From Vibrio rumoiensis (GTDB taxonomy: Bacteria; Pseudomonadota; Gammaproteobacteria; Enterobacterales; Vibrionaceae), in assembly GCF_002218045.2 (NCBI RefSeq), contig NZ_AP018686.1, forward strand, positions 868,001 to 932,000: a DNA stretch of 64,000 nt. The letters run 5' to 3'. Position numbers and translations under genes: made by a program. The notes under the pieces were generated by a model, which saw only the letters and a program-made list of their open reading frames with translations, was not told the origin of the DNA and did not search any database. This document shows positions 35,417 to 44,482 of the stretch, one piece after another (positions within the stretch are counted from its first letter, which is position 1; each line of letters begins with the position of its first letter).

Positions 35417-36151
35417 ATGACGAAATTAAGTAAGCTATCGAATACTAAAATTCAAGCAAAAGCGAATAACCAGACTCAAGATGATGTGGTGTATTGCCAC
35501 ATCTTTGATGCCATCTTAGAGCAACGTTTGCCACCAAGCACTAAGCTCAACGAAGAGTCTTTGAGTGAAATCTTTGGCGTAAGCCGCACGATTATTCGCC
35601 GTGCCCTATTACGATTATCACTTGAGCAAGTCGTTGATATCAAACCTAACCGTGGTGCGACTGTTTCTGCACCAACCATTGAGGAAGCAACGCAAATCCT
35701 AAAAGCTCGAGAAATTGCAGAACTTGCGCTCACAGAACTCGCAACAGAGAACTGCAATCCTCAACAAATGCAAGTTCTACGTAATTTAGTCACCAGTGAA
35801 GATGAGGCCATTGCCAATGGCGATGTCGGCCGTGGGATTCGTTTATCCGGTGAATTTCATATTGAGCTGGCTAAAATGGCAAAGAACGCGCCATTATTAC
35901 ACTTCTTACGCAGCCTCGTTTCTCAAACGTCATTATTGATTGCTCAGTATGAAGGCAGTAATAACAGCAACTGTTCTCAAGATGAACACACTAATCTACT
36001 CAATGCGATTGAAGCCGGCGATAAGCAAACTGCCATTCATTTAATGGAACATCACTTACAGCACATCAAAGCAAACCTGAATTTAACCGATGATGCGACG
36101 TCGAGTGATTTACATGTGGTATTTTCCAATGTCATTCGTTCACGTGCATAG
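35417..36151 (+). CDS. GntR-family (FCD) transcriptional regulator
   Basis: A 244-residue regulator with an N-terminal winged helix (LPPSTKLNEESLSEIFGVSRTIIRRALLRLSLEQVVDI, about residues 38-76) and a C-terminal all-helical FCD domain with the metal-ligand pattern (EFHIELAKMA and HTNLLNAIEAGDKQTAIHLMEHHLQHI). It probably controls the gcl and aceB transcription units; two TTGT-N2-ACAA-like sites lie in their shared upstream region, and a partial one (AATGTACAAT, 35352-35361) lies before its own start. Confidence 0.85.
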   Translation: MTKLSKLSNTKIQAKANNQTQDDVVYCHIFDAILEQRLPPSTKLNEESLSEIFGVSRTIIRRALLRLSLEQVVDIKPNRGATVSAPTIEEATQILKAREIAELALTELATENCNPQQMQVLRNLVTSEDEAIANGDVGRGIRLSGEFHIELAKMAKNAPLLHFLRSLVSQTSLLIAQYEGSNNSNCSQDEHTNLLNAIEAGDKQTAIHLMEHHLQHIKANLNLTDDATSSDLHVVFSNVIRSRA

Positions 36152-36226
36152 TCAAGCGTTTGCTAAATAATATTCAATATGTCTCGTCCTAAAATACGTT
36201 GACAGTTTTATACTAAGCCAACTGCG

Positions 36227-37024
36227 TTAGCCGTTGGCTTTTTCATGCACCTCATTCGGGGTTCTCATCCCAAGACTCAGGTGTGGTCTCATATTGTTAT
36301 AGATGTTGATTGATTCCTTTACTAACTGCTTAAGCTCAACGATATCCTTACACTCATAAAGTAAAAATTCTTGTTTCAGGATGCCGTTTACTCTTTCTGC
36401 TAATGCATTCTGGTAGCAGTCATAACCATCCGTCATCGATGGCTTGATGGTTTCCTTTTTCAATCTGTCTTGGTAAACACCTGAGCAATATTGAAGCCCG
36501 CGATCTGAATGATGGATACACGGGCAACTATACTGACGTGTTTTTATCGCCATATCTAAAGCCTTTACAACATCCGTCGCTTTCATTTCATTGCTGAGCT
36601 CATAGCCCATAATTTTCCGACTAAAGGCGTCAGTAACTAACGAGAGATAATGCACGCCTTCATTAGATTGGACATAGGTTATGTCACTCACCAACACATC
36701 TTCGGGATGACGAGGTTTATAGTCTTTAAGCAAGTTAGGATGTTTTTTCATCCAATGTCGACTATTGGTCGTCTTCGTAAAACTGCGCTTAGGCTTAACG
36801 AGAAGACGTTCGTCACGTAAGTAATCAAAGAGTGCATCTCTACCTAGCTTGATTCCTTCTTCTTGCAGCTTTGGTTTGAGTAAGGAATACAATTTTCTAG
36901 TACCTATTCGAGGCATATAGCGCCGAAGTTCTAGAACCATCTGCTTGATGGGGGTGAGCTCTACCTGACGGTGAGCTGCCCGCTTTTCTCTTTGATAAAC
37001 GCTTTGTCTCGATATGCCGCACAA
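36227..37024 (-). CDS. IS3-family transposase OrfB (DDE catalytic part)
   Basis: A 265-residue annotated frame starting MCGISRQSVYQREKRAAHR. The integrase-like core has VLVSDITYVQ (first Asp), HHSDRGLQY (second Asp) and the downstream Glu region ALAERVNGILKQEF, a complete DDE triad. It is normally made as an OrfAB fusion by -1 frameshifting; the frame reads open upstream through KGLSLARVCRL, back to an A6G heptamer at 37090-37096 within orfA. Confidence 0.9.
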   Translation of the reverse strand: MCGISRQSVYQREKRAAHRQVELTPIKQMVLELRRYMPRIGTRKLYSLLKPKLQEEGIKLGRDALFDYLRDERLLVKPKRSFTKTTNSRHWMKKHPNLLKDYKPRHPEDVLVSDITYVQSNEGVHYLSLVTDAFSRKIMGYELSNEMKATDVVKALDMAIKTRQYSCPCIHHSDRGLQYCSGVYQDRLKKETIKPSMTDGYDCYQNALAERVNGILKQEFLLYECKDIVELKQLVKESINIYNNMRPHLSLGMRTPNEVHEKANG

Positions 37025-37038
37025 CCTACAGACTCGAG

Positions 37039-37449
37039 CTAGGCTGAGCCCCTTCTGTTTTTGAAGGCTTCTTGCTCCTTGGCGATATACTTTTTTCTGA
37101 GGCTAGTTCCGTGCTCAGCATCAAGGATATCAACGACTTCATTTAAAAAGAGATTCTTTAGTCGTTCATCTTCCAATTCTTTTTCAAGTCGCTTAATTTT
37201 TTGAGCTGGAGATTCATTTGGTTTCGTTGTTTTATGCATGGCTTTCTTCCTTGGATTTTGCGTCCAGTCCATTTTCCCGAACTTTCTTAGCCAGGTTAAA
37301 ACCGTTGAACGACCTTGAATGCCATAGATAGCTTGGGCTTGTTTATAAGTCATGTCGCCTTTTTCAACAGCATCGACAACCTGTAATTTAAAGCCTAGTG
37401 TGTAATCACGCTGAGTGCGCTTAACGTAGATATTATGTGAAGTAGTCAT
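37039..37449 (-). CDS. IS3-family transposase OrfA (HTH part)
   Basis: A 136-residue OrfA with a helix-turn-helix (GFKLQVVDAVEKGDMTYKQAQAIYGI) and a leucine-zipper-like coiled coil (KIKRLEKELEDERLKN) for dimerisation. Near its end, AAAAAAG (complement of 37090-37096) is the slippery site at which -1 frameshifting would fuse it to OrfB. Intact, so the element may be active. Confidence 0.88.
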   Translation of the reverse strand: MTTSHNIYVKRTQRDYTLGFKLQVVDAVEKGDMTYKQAQAIYGIQGRSTVLTWLRKFGKMDWTQNPRKKAMHKTTKPNESPAQKIKRLEKELEDERLKNLFLNEVVDILDAEHGTSLRKKYIAKEQEAFKNRRGSA

Positions 37450-37500
37450 AATTCGTCCTCAATGTGTAAACACATTTCAGGACGAGACAATACAATCAGA

Positions 37501-37531
37501 AAAGGCAGAGTGGTAAAGCTCTGCCTTTTTT
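37501..37531 (+). terminator. Rho-independent terminator stranded downstream of the IS3 element
   Basis: AAAGGCAGAG (37501-37510) and CTCTGCCTTTTTT (37519-37531). With the IS3 removed it would lie about 37 bp after the gntR stop, so it was probably the gntR terminator before insertion. Nothing else is recognisable in the ~100 bp up to the next IS. Confidence 0.8.
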
Positions 37532-37627
37532 GGTTTTGTGGGAGAGTTCTCTGGATAAGTGATGATACGTTTACTTAACTTTACCTAATCTTAAAAATTA
37601 GATTATTGTCATGTAAACTTTATAGCT

Positions 37628-38922
37628 GGTAGTGTTTAGAAATCTGTGTCATTTCTCCTAAAATAGACAAAAAAGGAATGACACATGAATAATGATTTCG
37701 ATCTAGAGCAAGCCATTAAAGCTCTTCAATCTGGACAAGATTTAACAGGCAAAGATGGCTTTTTAACTCCTCTTATCAAGCAAATTACGGAAGCTGCTTT
37801 AAAAGCTGAGCTTGCACAACACATCGATAATGATGACCAGCCAAATCGTAAAAATGGAACCTCTAAGAAGACTGTTAAGTCTTCTGTCGGAGCATTTGAA
37901 CTTGATACTCCTCGCGACCGTTCAGGCTCTTTTGAACCTCAACTTATCAAGAAAAATCAAACCAAGCTGACTGATGAAATTGATCGTAAAATCCTTTCTA
38001 TGTTCTCGTTAGGAATGAGCTATCGTGATATTCGAGGACATGTTGAAGATATGTATGGTATCGACGTCTCTGAGGCCACAATTACTGCTGTCACAGACCG
38101 CTTAATACCAGAGCTTAAAGAATGGCAGCAGCGTCCATTAGACGCTATATACCCGTTCATTTGGCTTGATGCCATCCACTATAAAATTAGAGAGGATGGT
38201 CGTTATGTCAGTAAAGCGATATACACAATCTTAGGCTTGAATATCGACGGTAAAAAAGAACTACTTGGGTTATACCTATCAGAGTCTGAAGGCGCAAATT
38301 ATTGGCTATCAGTTTTAACTGATTTACATAATCGAGGGGTTGAGGATATTTTAATCAGTTGCGTAGATGGCTTGGTTGGCTTCCCTGAAGCCATTGCCAC
38401 AATTTATCCAAATACTGAAGTTCAATTGTGCATCGTCCATCAAATTCGGAACTCAATAAAATATGTCGCATCTAAGCACCAAAAAGAGTTTATGGCAGAT
38501 CTGAAACCAGTTTATCGAGCGGTAACTAAGGAAGCAGCTGAAATAGAGTTAGACCGATTAGAAGCTAAGTGGGGCCAACAATATCCAATAGTATTACGCT
38601 CATGGCGTAATAAATGGGTAAACCTGTCGGTTTACTTTAAATATCCAGAGTATGTTCGGAAAGCCATATATACCACCAATGCTATTGAGGCGGTACATCG
38701 TCAGTTTCGAAAGCTGACCAAAACTAAAGGTGGTTTTCCAAATGAAAACAGCTTGCTTAAGCTGTTGTATGCTGGGATATTGAATGCGTCTAAGAAGTGG
38801 ACAATGCCAATCCAGAACTGGAATATGACATTGTCTCAACTGGCGATTCATTTTGAAGGTCGTTTGGATGACGTCTTAGATATTTAGTCAAAATTAACTG
38901 ACACAGAATTCTGAACGCCCTC
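37628..38922 (+). mobile_element. Complete IS256-family insertion sequence
   Basis: A 1295-bp element flanked by an 8-bp direct duplication TTATAGCT (37620-37627 and 38923-38930), the IS256 standard. Ends: left GGTAGTGTTTAGAAATCTGT (from 37628), right on the complement GAGGGCGTTCAGAATTCTGT (from 38922); both continue GTCA. It carries one intact transposase gene. It lies just beyond the scrB stop. Confidence 0.92.
37685..38887 (+). CDS. IS256-family transposase
   Basis: A 400-residue Mutator-type transposase. FIWLDAIHYKIREDGR has the first catalytic Asp, ISCVDGLVGFPEAI the second, and the family signature C-terminal region has YTTNAIEAVHRQFRKLTKTKGGFPNENS with the Glu. The length is typical and the frame is uninterrupted, so it is probably functional. 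AAAAAAGG precedes the ATG. Confidence 0.94.
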   Translation: MNNDFDLEQAIKALQSGQDLTGKDGFLTPLIKQITEAALKAELAQHIDNDDQPNRKNGTSKKTVKSSVGAFELDTPRDRSGSFEPQLIKKNQTKLTDEIDRKILSMFSLGMSYRDIRGHVEDMYGIDVSEATITAVTDRLIPELKEWQQRPLDAIYPFIWLDAIHYKIREDGRYVSKAIYTILGLNIDGKKELLGLYLSESEGANYWLSVLTDLHNRGVEDILISCVDGLVGFPEAIATIYPNTEVQLCIVHQIRNSIKYVASKHQKEFMADLKPVYRAVTKEAAEIELDRLEAKWGQQYPIVLRSWRNKWVNLSVYFKYPEYVRKAIYTTNAIEAVHRQFRKLTKTKGGFPNENSLLKLLYAGILNASKKWTMPIQNWNMTLSQLAIHFEGRLDDVLDI

Positions 38923-38956
38923 TTATAGCTACGTGGTTTTCTAACTTTTAATTACA

Positions 38957-40417
38957 TCAATTTTCTTTTAACGATGAATACAACCCATCGATTCTATCCA
39001 TATAAAAGAGCTTGGCATATTCAATCCCTTTGATTGATATATTTTCTAAATTATCAATGAAAAAGCGACTAGTCATCGTATGCTTTCCATCATTAATAAA
39101 GATTTCAATAACAGAATTATCGACATACATTTCAAGTAATTGGTTATTAATGAGTCTTGGAGCCTTTCTTACTGTGCCAAACTTTTCCGCATATAGATGT
39201 GACATTTCACTTCGGTCAAGCTGAAATTCTCCACGAGTTGCACTAAAAACAATTCTCTCACCTTTGAGGTTACTTAATTCAAGCTCAAACTCTTTATCTT
39301 CAATATCAAGCTGGACTAAGAAGCTACCGTTTTCAATTTTATGAGTCTGTGAAAAAACAACCTCTTCCTTCCTTAAGCTTTGCAATTCAGTTAATGGTTT
39401 CTGAATAAGGAAGCCATCTTCCAAGGTTAGCTCACGAGGGATAGAAAGCATCCCTGCCCATTGATATTTTACAGATGGCGTATCGATATCAGGCAATCCA
39501 ACCCAAGCGATTAAAATGCGTCGACCTGAACCATCTAAATAAGTCTGTGGAGCATAAAAATCAAAACCATAATCAGGTTGCAAGATATCATGATGCCCCT
39601 CTAGCTCTATCGTACTTAAGTTCAATCTATCCCCAACTAAATACGCCACCGAATAAATATTTTTAAAATCATAGGGATCGCTGCTTTGTACTCCCTGAGG
39701 TGAGAACAACATCACGGCTTGACCATCGAGTTCAAAAAAGTCTGGGCATTCCCACATATAACCTAAATCAGTATATTTTGTTTTAATTGGGCCTTTATGC
39801 TGCCAAGTAAGTAAATTTTCACTTTCATAGAGCGCCATAGAGCCTTTTTCATTTTGAGTTTGAGCACCAACAACCATGAAATAAACATCATCTTTTTTCC
39901 ATACCTTTGGATCTCTGAAATGCTCAGTGTAGTGCTCATTTTCAATAATGATGCCATTCTTTTTTATCTCGTTATTTAAGAACATAGTGGCAAAACATTG
40001 TGTTGGAACTCGATTCCAATTTTCATCACGCTTATTACCTGTAAAAAACAGCAATACACGATCGCCTTCAACCAAAGCCCCCCCAGAATATACTCCATGA
40101 GAATCATAATCTTCATCTGGATGAAGGCCTATTCCATGATCGGTAAAATGAATAAAATCCTTGGTAGATAAATGGTACCAATATTTCATCCCATGCACTG
40201 GCCCTACTGGTGTCCACTGATAAAAGATATGGTGCTCTCCATTAAAGTAACACAAACCATTCGGGTCATTTAACAAACCAAATGAAGGCGCAATATGGTA
40301 GCAGGGAAAGCTTGTATCCTGTTGGCGAGAAAGTGTCATACTTTCACGCTCAGATTGCGAAATATCTTCAAGTCGACGATACCGTTGCTCTATAGTCCAA
40401 CTCGTATTTAAGCTCAT
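38957..40417 (-). CDS. scrB: Sucrose-6-phosphate hydrolase (GH32 invertase)
   Basis: A 486-residue GH32 enzyme from the ATG of MSLNTSWTIEQRYRRLEDIS (40415-40417); a TTG at 40468 would overlap scrK. The nucleophile Asp lies in GLLNDPNGLCYF, the transition-state Asp in FRDPKVW and the acid/base Glu in WECPDFFEL. A C-terminal beta-sandwich follows. It splits sucrose-6-phosphate from the PTS into glucose-6-phosphate and fructose. It is last in scrA-scrK-scrB. Confidence 0.94.
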   Translation of the reverse strand: MSLNTSWTIEQRYRRLEDISQSERESMTLSRQQDTSFPCYHIAPSFGLLNDPNGLCYFNGEHHIFYQWTPVGPVHGMKYWYHLSTKDFIHFTDHGIGLHPDEDYDSHGVYSGGALVEGDRVLLFFTGNKRDENWNRVPTQCFATMFLNNEIKKNGIIIENEHYTEHFRDPKVWKKDDVYFMVVGAQTQNEKGSMALYESENLLTWQHKGPIKTKYTDLGYMWECPDFFELDGQAVMLFSPQGVQSSDPYDFKNIYSVAYLVGDRLNLSTIELEGHHDILQPDYGFDFYAPQTYLDGSGRRILIAWVGLPDIDTPSVKYQWAGMLSIPRELTLEDGFLIQKPLTELQSLRKEEVVFSQTHKIENGSFLVQLDIEDKEFELELSNLKGERIVFSATRGEFQLDRSEMSHLYAEKFGTVRKAPRLINNQLLEMYVDNSVIEIFINDGKHTMTSRFFIDNLENISIKGIEYAKLFYMDRIDGLYSSLKEN

Positions 40418-40448
40418 ATATTTTTCCAACAGAAATAGGTTGTGGACA

Positions 40449-41372
40449 TTATTGTTGAATGAATTCAAACAATTCTTTTTGGTTAGGCAATGCCGTCATC
40501 GCACCTTTTTGAGTCGTAGCCAATGCACCACACCCATTTGCCCATCGAATAGCTGAGTCAATAATATAAGTATCTTGCCAATCCGCATATTGAGACAAAC
40601 TTGCTAACAACCCTCCAACAAATGCATCACCAGCCCCCGTCGTATCCACAGGATTTACCACTTTTCCTGTAATGAGCTTACCTTCACTCTCAAATACACG
40701 TAAAACGCCTTTCGCACCTTGAGTCACCAAAACTAATGTCGTGTTTAGTTCATCAAGAACCTCTAAGCCTTGCTCTATTGAGGTTGAGTTAGTTAAAAAA
40801 AGAAGCTCTTCTTCTGAAAACTTAACCACATCAGCCATAGCGATAGCCTTAAGAGCAACCGATTGAATTTCTGCCGGTTGTCGCCAAACTTCATTACGTA
40901 AATTAGGATCAAAACTAATAAAACCACCGATAGCTTTTATCCTTTTCATTGCCTCAAATGTACTACCTCTACTTGGTTCATTCGCAAGTGAAATTGAACA
41001 AACATGCAACCAATCACCTGATTTAAAATTTGGAATATCTTCCACTGACATGAATTGATCTGCACTCGGCTTAACCATAAAGGTAAAGCTTCTTTCACCT
41101 TTCTCATCCAAACCAACTACAACTGTCGATGTTCTTTGAGCAGGATCTTTTACGAGAAACTGAGTACAAACCCCCTCTTTATCCAAGGTCGCTTTCATAA
41201 AATCACCAAATGGATCCGCTCCTACTCGCCCAAAAAAACCACTTTTTCCAGCTAAACGAGCTATCGCTACCGTCACATTGGCTGGAGCACCGCCTGGACA
41301 TTTAATTAAAGTGGTCTCTGATTCAGTAATGAGATCAACGACAGCATCGCCCGTTACCCACACATGGTTCAT
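40449..41372 (-). CDS. scrK: Fructokinase (PfkB family)
   Basis: A 307-residue PfkB-family kinase. N-terminal CPGGAPANVTVAIARLAG, the FGRVGADPFGDFM segment and the C-terminal signature DTTGAGDAFVGGLL (residues 243-256, catalytic base Asp249) are intact. It phosphorylates fructose released by ScrB. A severely decayed homologue lies at 47863-48213 in the second PTS operon. Confidence 0.93.
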   Translation of the reverse strand: MNHVWVTGDAVVDLITESETTLIKCPGGAPANVTVAIARLAGKSGFFGRVGADPFGDFMKATLDKEGVCTQFLVKDPAQRTSTVVVGLDEKGERSFTFMVKPSADQFMSVEDIPNFKSGDWLHVCSISLANEPSRGSTFEAMKRIKAIGGFISFDPNLRNEVWRQPAEIQSVALKAIAMADVVKFSEEELLFLTNSTSIEQGLEVLDELNTTLVLVTQGAKGVLRVFESEGKLITGKVVNPVDTTGAGDAFVGGLLASLSQYADWQDTYIIDSAIRWANGCGALATTQKGAMTALPNQKELFEFIQQ

Positions 41373-41500
41373 AGTGATTTCCTTTAGATATTGAAAATAT
41401 TAATAGCTTCAGTAACAACATGCCGCTGCTATCAAATTGAAATTAGAAAAAACTAGCTAAGTAAATATTGCTTAGCTAGCTCCTCAGCTTTTGAGGAAAA

Positions 41501-41523
41501 GGATGGAACAGAGGGATCCATCC
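41501..41523 (-). terminator. Weak hairpin between scrA and scrK
   Basis: GGATGG (41501-41506) and CCATCC (41518-41523), followed on the minus strand by TTTTCC. A second small hairpin TCCTCA/TGAGGA is at 41481-41497. It could attenuate rather than end scr transcription, since scrK and scrB follow on the same strand. Confidence 0.4.
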
Positions 41524-41537
41524 TCTAAGGAGTTCAA

Positions 41538-42977
41538 TTAAGCGATTGCCTGTTTGCTTGTCTTGGCTCGCTCACGTATACCGAATACAATCGTTAGAAT
41601 AAAAGCGGTTAAAAATGAGATCACCATACCCACGATATAGTAGCCAATCTTATCTGGTGTAATAGAGATGATCCCAGGCAGACCAGCAGCTCCAAGTGCC
41701 TGAGCTTTAACATTAAACATGGTAATAAATGCACTGGAAACTCCAGCCGCACATATAGCTGCAATAAATGGATAGCGAAGCTTTAAATTCACACCAAACA
41801 TTGCAGGCTCAGTGATTCCCAATAAAGCCGTAACACCTGATGGGATAGCAATACCCTTCATCTTTTTATCTTTACTCATGAACCCGACGGCTAATGCAGC
41901 AGCACCTTGTGAAATATTTGCCATTGCTGCGATAGGAAAGATAAACGTCCCACCCGTTTTAGCGATATCGACAAGCAATTGGGTTTCAATGGCGATAAAG
42001 CTATGGTGCATACCGGTAATCACAAAAGGAGCATAAAGGAAGCCAAGTACTCCCCCTCCTATAAAGCCAGCAGTATGGTAAAGCCAGTTAAGTCCATCAC
42101 CTAAGAAGAAACCAATATCGCGAGTAAATGGCCCCACTACGGTAAATGTCAGTAAACCAGTAATAAAAAGAGCAAATAGTGGCGTTAAAAGATTATCTAG
42201 AACCGATGGGATAATTTTGCGTAGACCTAGCTCGATCTTCGCCAAAATAAAAGCAGAGACTAAGACAGGAAGAACTGAACCTTGATAACCGACCTTTTGA
42301 ATTTCAAAACCGAAAATATTCCACATTGGGATATTCCCTGTAATAGATGCACTACCAAAACCCCATCCGTTCAATAATTCAGGGTGTACCATTATCATAC
42401 CGAGAGCTGCACCTAAATACGGATTACCACCGAATTTCTTCGTCGCTGAAAATGCTAATAAAATAGGTAAAAAAACAAATGGAGCATTTGCAAATGTGTT
42501 GATCATATTTGCTAAGTCCATCAATTCAGGATTAGCATCAATCAGGCTTTGACCATCAATAAATAAACCTTGAGCAGTCAGTACATTATATATCCCCATC
42601 AACAAACCACCTGCAACAATCGCAGGAATAATAGGAACAAAAATATCTGATAAGCCTTTCACAGCACGCTGAACAACGTTTTGCTTTTCTATTCCAGCGG
42701 ATGCAACATCATTGGTCGACATTTCACTCATACCGGTTAACTTAGCCAACTCGGCATAGACCTGATTTACAATTCCTGAACCAAAGATAATTTGATACTG
42801 CCCAGCAACTTTAAATTGTCCTTTCACACCATCAAGCTCTTCGATCGCTTGTTCATCAATTTTTTGCTCATCAGCAACCGCAAGACGTAAGCGAGTAGCA
42901 CAATGCGCGAGCGCAGTGATATTACTTTTACCACCTAACAGAGTTAGTAGTTCTTTTGCTACTACTGGATAATTCAT
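41538..42977 (-). CDS. scrA: Sucrose-specific PTS transporter, EIIBC
   Basis: A 479-residue PTS permease. The EIIB domain has the phospho-Cys in LAHCATRLRLAV (about residue 26). The EIIC domain (about residues 110-470) has ten or so membrane segments and the ITGMHHSFIAIE motif. There is no EIIA domain, as usual for ScrA, so EIIA-Glc (Crr) should supply the phosphate. It is first in the operon, divergent from scrR. Confidence 0.94.
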   Translation of the reverse strand: MNYPVVAKELLTLLGGKSNITALAHCATRLRLAVADEQKIDEQAIEELDGVKGQFKVAGQYQIIFGSGIVNQVYAELAKLTGMSEMSTNDVASAGIEKQNVVQRAVKGLSDIFVPIIPAIVAGGLLMGIYNVLTAQGLFIDGQSLIDANPELMDLANMINTFANAPFVFLPILLAFSATKKFGGNPYLGAALGMIMVHPELLNGWGFGSASITGNIPMWNIFGFEIQKVGYQGSVLPVLVSAFILAKIELGLRKIIPSVLDNLLTPLFALFITGLLTFTVVGPFTRDIGFFLGDGLNWLYHTAGFIGGGVLGFLYAPFVITGMHHSFIAIETQLLVDIAKTGGTFIFPIAAMANISQGAAALAVGFMSKDKKMKGIAIPSGVTALLGITEPAMFGVNLKLRYPFIAAICAAGVSSAFITMFNVKAQALGAAGLPGIISITPDKIGYYIVGMVISFLTAFILTIVFGIRERAKTSKQAIA

Positions 42978-43017
42978 TTCTCACCCCATTCGTTTTTTAT
43001 CATTATGATTAATTTTC

Positions 43018-43029
43018 GGGAACGTTTGC
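43018..43029. promoter_or_regulatory. Weak candidate ScrR operator
   Basis: GGGAACGTTTGC contains the AACGTT core with a central CG typical of LacI-family sites. It lies 41 bp upstream of the scrA start codon. The flanks are not symmetric. Only its location and CG core support it. Confidence 0.3.
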
Positions 43030-43221
43030 AAAACACAATATTTCCTGATTAAAGTTAAACTTTCAAAGAAAAAAGAATAATAATGTGATAATGATCGTTA
43101 AACTGTCTCCCTAAGGCATCACTAGAAAGGTAAAATCACTTGTCTTTTGTCTTCATCGAGATGATTTTTGAGCTTTTCTGCAAACAATCCCAAAAACTAA
43201 CGCAACTAATGGATAAAAATA

Positions 43222-44208
43222 ATGGCGAGTTTATACGATGTCGCCCGTTTGGCTGGCGTATCAAAGTCAACCGTTTCACGGGTTATAAATAATGAATATG
43301 GTGTCAAAGAGGCAACAAAAGAAAAAGTTCGCCAAGCAGCAGAAAAATGTGGCTATGTCCCCAACCAAGTGGCCAAAGATCTCAAATCACAGAAAACAAA
43401 CCTTATTGGTATCATCGTTTCGCGCGTTTCTTCTCATGCAACCGCTCAAGGGATCGACGGGTTAACTGGTGTATTAGAAAAGGCAGGGAAGCACGTTTTA
43501 CTGGCAAGCACGCACCAAGATCACGAAAAAGAGCTGGAATATATAAAACTTTTCAACCAAAAGCGTGTTGAAGGCATCATCCTGTACGCCACCCACCTTG
43601 ATACTAAGCTGGTAGAAAGCATTCAAAACTCCGCGGTTCCAGTGGTTCTTGTCGGCCAAGATGGGTCAATGTTCAATATTCCTAGTATTATTCATGATGA
43701 TATTCGAGTCGGGTTTGAAGCCGGAAATAGGCTTATTGCCAAAGGATGTCAAACGATGGGTTTCATTGGTGTGCAAGGTGATGATATCGCCGTTGATAAA
43801 CAGCGCTCAGATGGATTTCTTCAAGCATTACAGAATAAAGGATTAGAGCTCGCTTTCCATGCCCGAGGTGACTTTTCGATAAACTCAGGTTATTTACTCA
43901 CCAAGCAATATTTATCACACACACCCAAATTGGATGGTTTATTTTGTGCTACTGACCGGATAGCGGTTGGTGCGATAAGAGCGATTCAAGAACATGGTCT
44001 CACACCAGGAAAGGATATTTCGGTCCTAGGAGTGGGTAACGATGAACTGGCCTCAGTATGCACCCCAAGCCTATCAACGTTTCACTACTCATTTGATAAA
44101 GCTGGCGAAAATGGTGCGCGATTATTATTAGAAAGAATTGAAAATCGAAACATTGAAACCAGCAAAATAGTATTAAATTTCAACGATATAGAACGAGAAT
44201 CTTGTTAA
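43222..44208 (+). CDS. scrR: Sucrose operon repressor, LacI family
   Basis: A 328-residue LacI-type repressor: HTH SLYDVARLAGVSKSTVSRVINN at residues 3-24, hinge helix at about 50-58, and a periplasmic-binding-like core (LIGIIVSRVSSHATAQGI..., GVGNDELASVCTPSLSTFH). It is divergent from scrA, so control of scrAKB is expected, with fructose or fructose-1-phosphate as a likely inducer by analogy with known ScrR proteins. Confidence 0.9.
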   Translation: MASLYDVARLAGVSKSTVSRVINNEYGVKEATKEKVRQAAEKCGYVPNQVAKDLKSQKTNLIGIIVSRVSSHATAQGIDGLTGVLEKAGKHVLLASTHQDHEKELEYIKLFNQKRVEGIILYATHLDTKLVESIQNSAVPVVLVGQDGSMFNIPSIIHDDIRVGFEAGNRLIAKGCQTMGFIGVQGDDIAVDKQRSDGFLQALQNKGLELAFHARGDFSINSGYLLTKQYLSHTPKLDGLFCATDRIAVGAIRAIQEHGLTPGKDISVLGVGNDELASVCTPSLSTFHYSFDKAGENGARLLLERIENRNIETSKIVLNFNDIERESC

Positions 44209-44482
44209 CTAAAGATAAGGACCGAGGCAATAAGGTACCGCATATCACCTCTTTTTATTGAAGCGATTGATAGAGAGGTCTCTACAAATTCAAATACTTG
44301 ATAGCTTGAGTCGAATTGATTGGAAATATTGAGTAACCTTATTTTTAGAAACTACAGTCGGGAACGATACCATTTCGTAGGCAAGTAAAAAAACGCACTT
44401 GCAATCGAGTAAAAGTCTAAGAATTAATTGTTCAAGTCTGTTCGCAACGATTCTATTTAGGCTTATTCAACACTTGGGGTTT

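Larger units (their letters stand above)
36180..37489 (-). mobile_element. Complete IS3-family insertion sequence
   Basis: A 1310-bp element bounded by imperfect inverted repeats: left TGTCTCGTCCTAAAATACG (from 36180), right end on the complement TGTCTCGTCCTGAAATGTG (from 37489). It is flanked by a 3-bp ATA duplication (36177-36179 and 37490-37492), as expected for IS3. It encodes OrfA and OrfB in overlapping frames. It lies between gntR and what looks like the gntR terminator. Confidence 0.92.

Noticed and set aside
44221..44260. Possible terminator after scrR
   Set aside because: Only GAGG/CCTC pair around a long loop; too weak to call.
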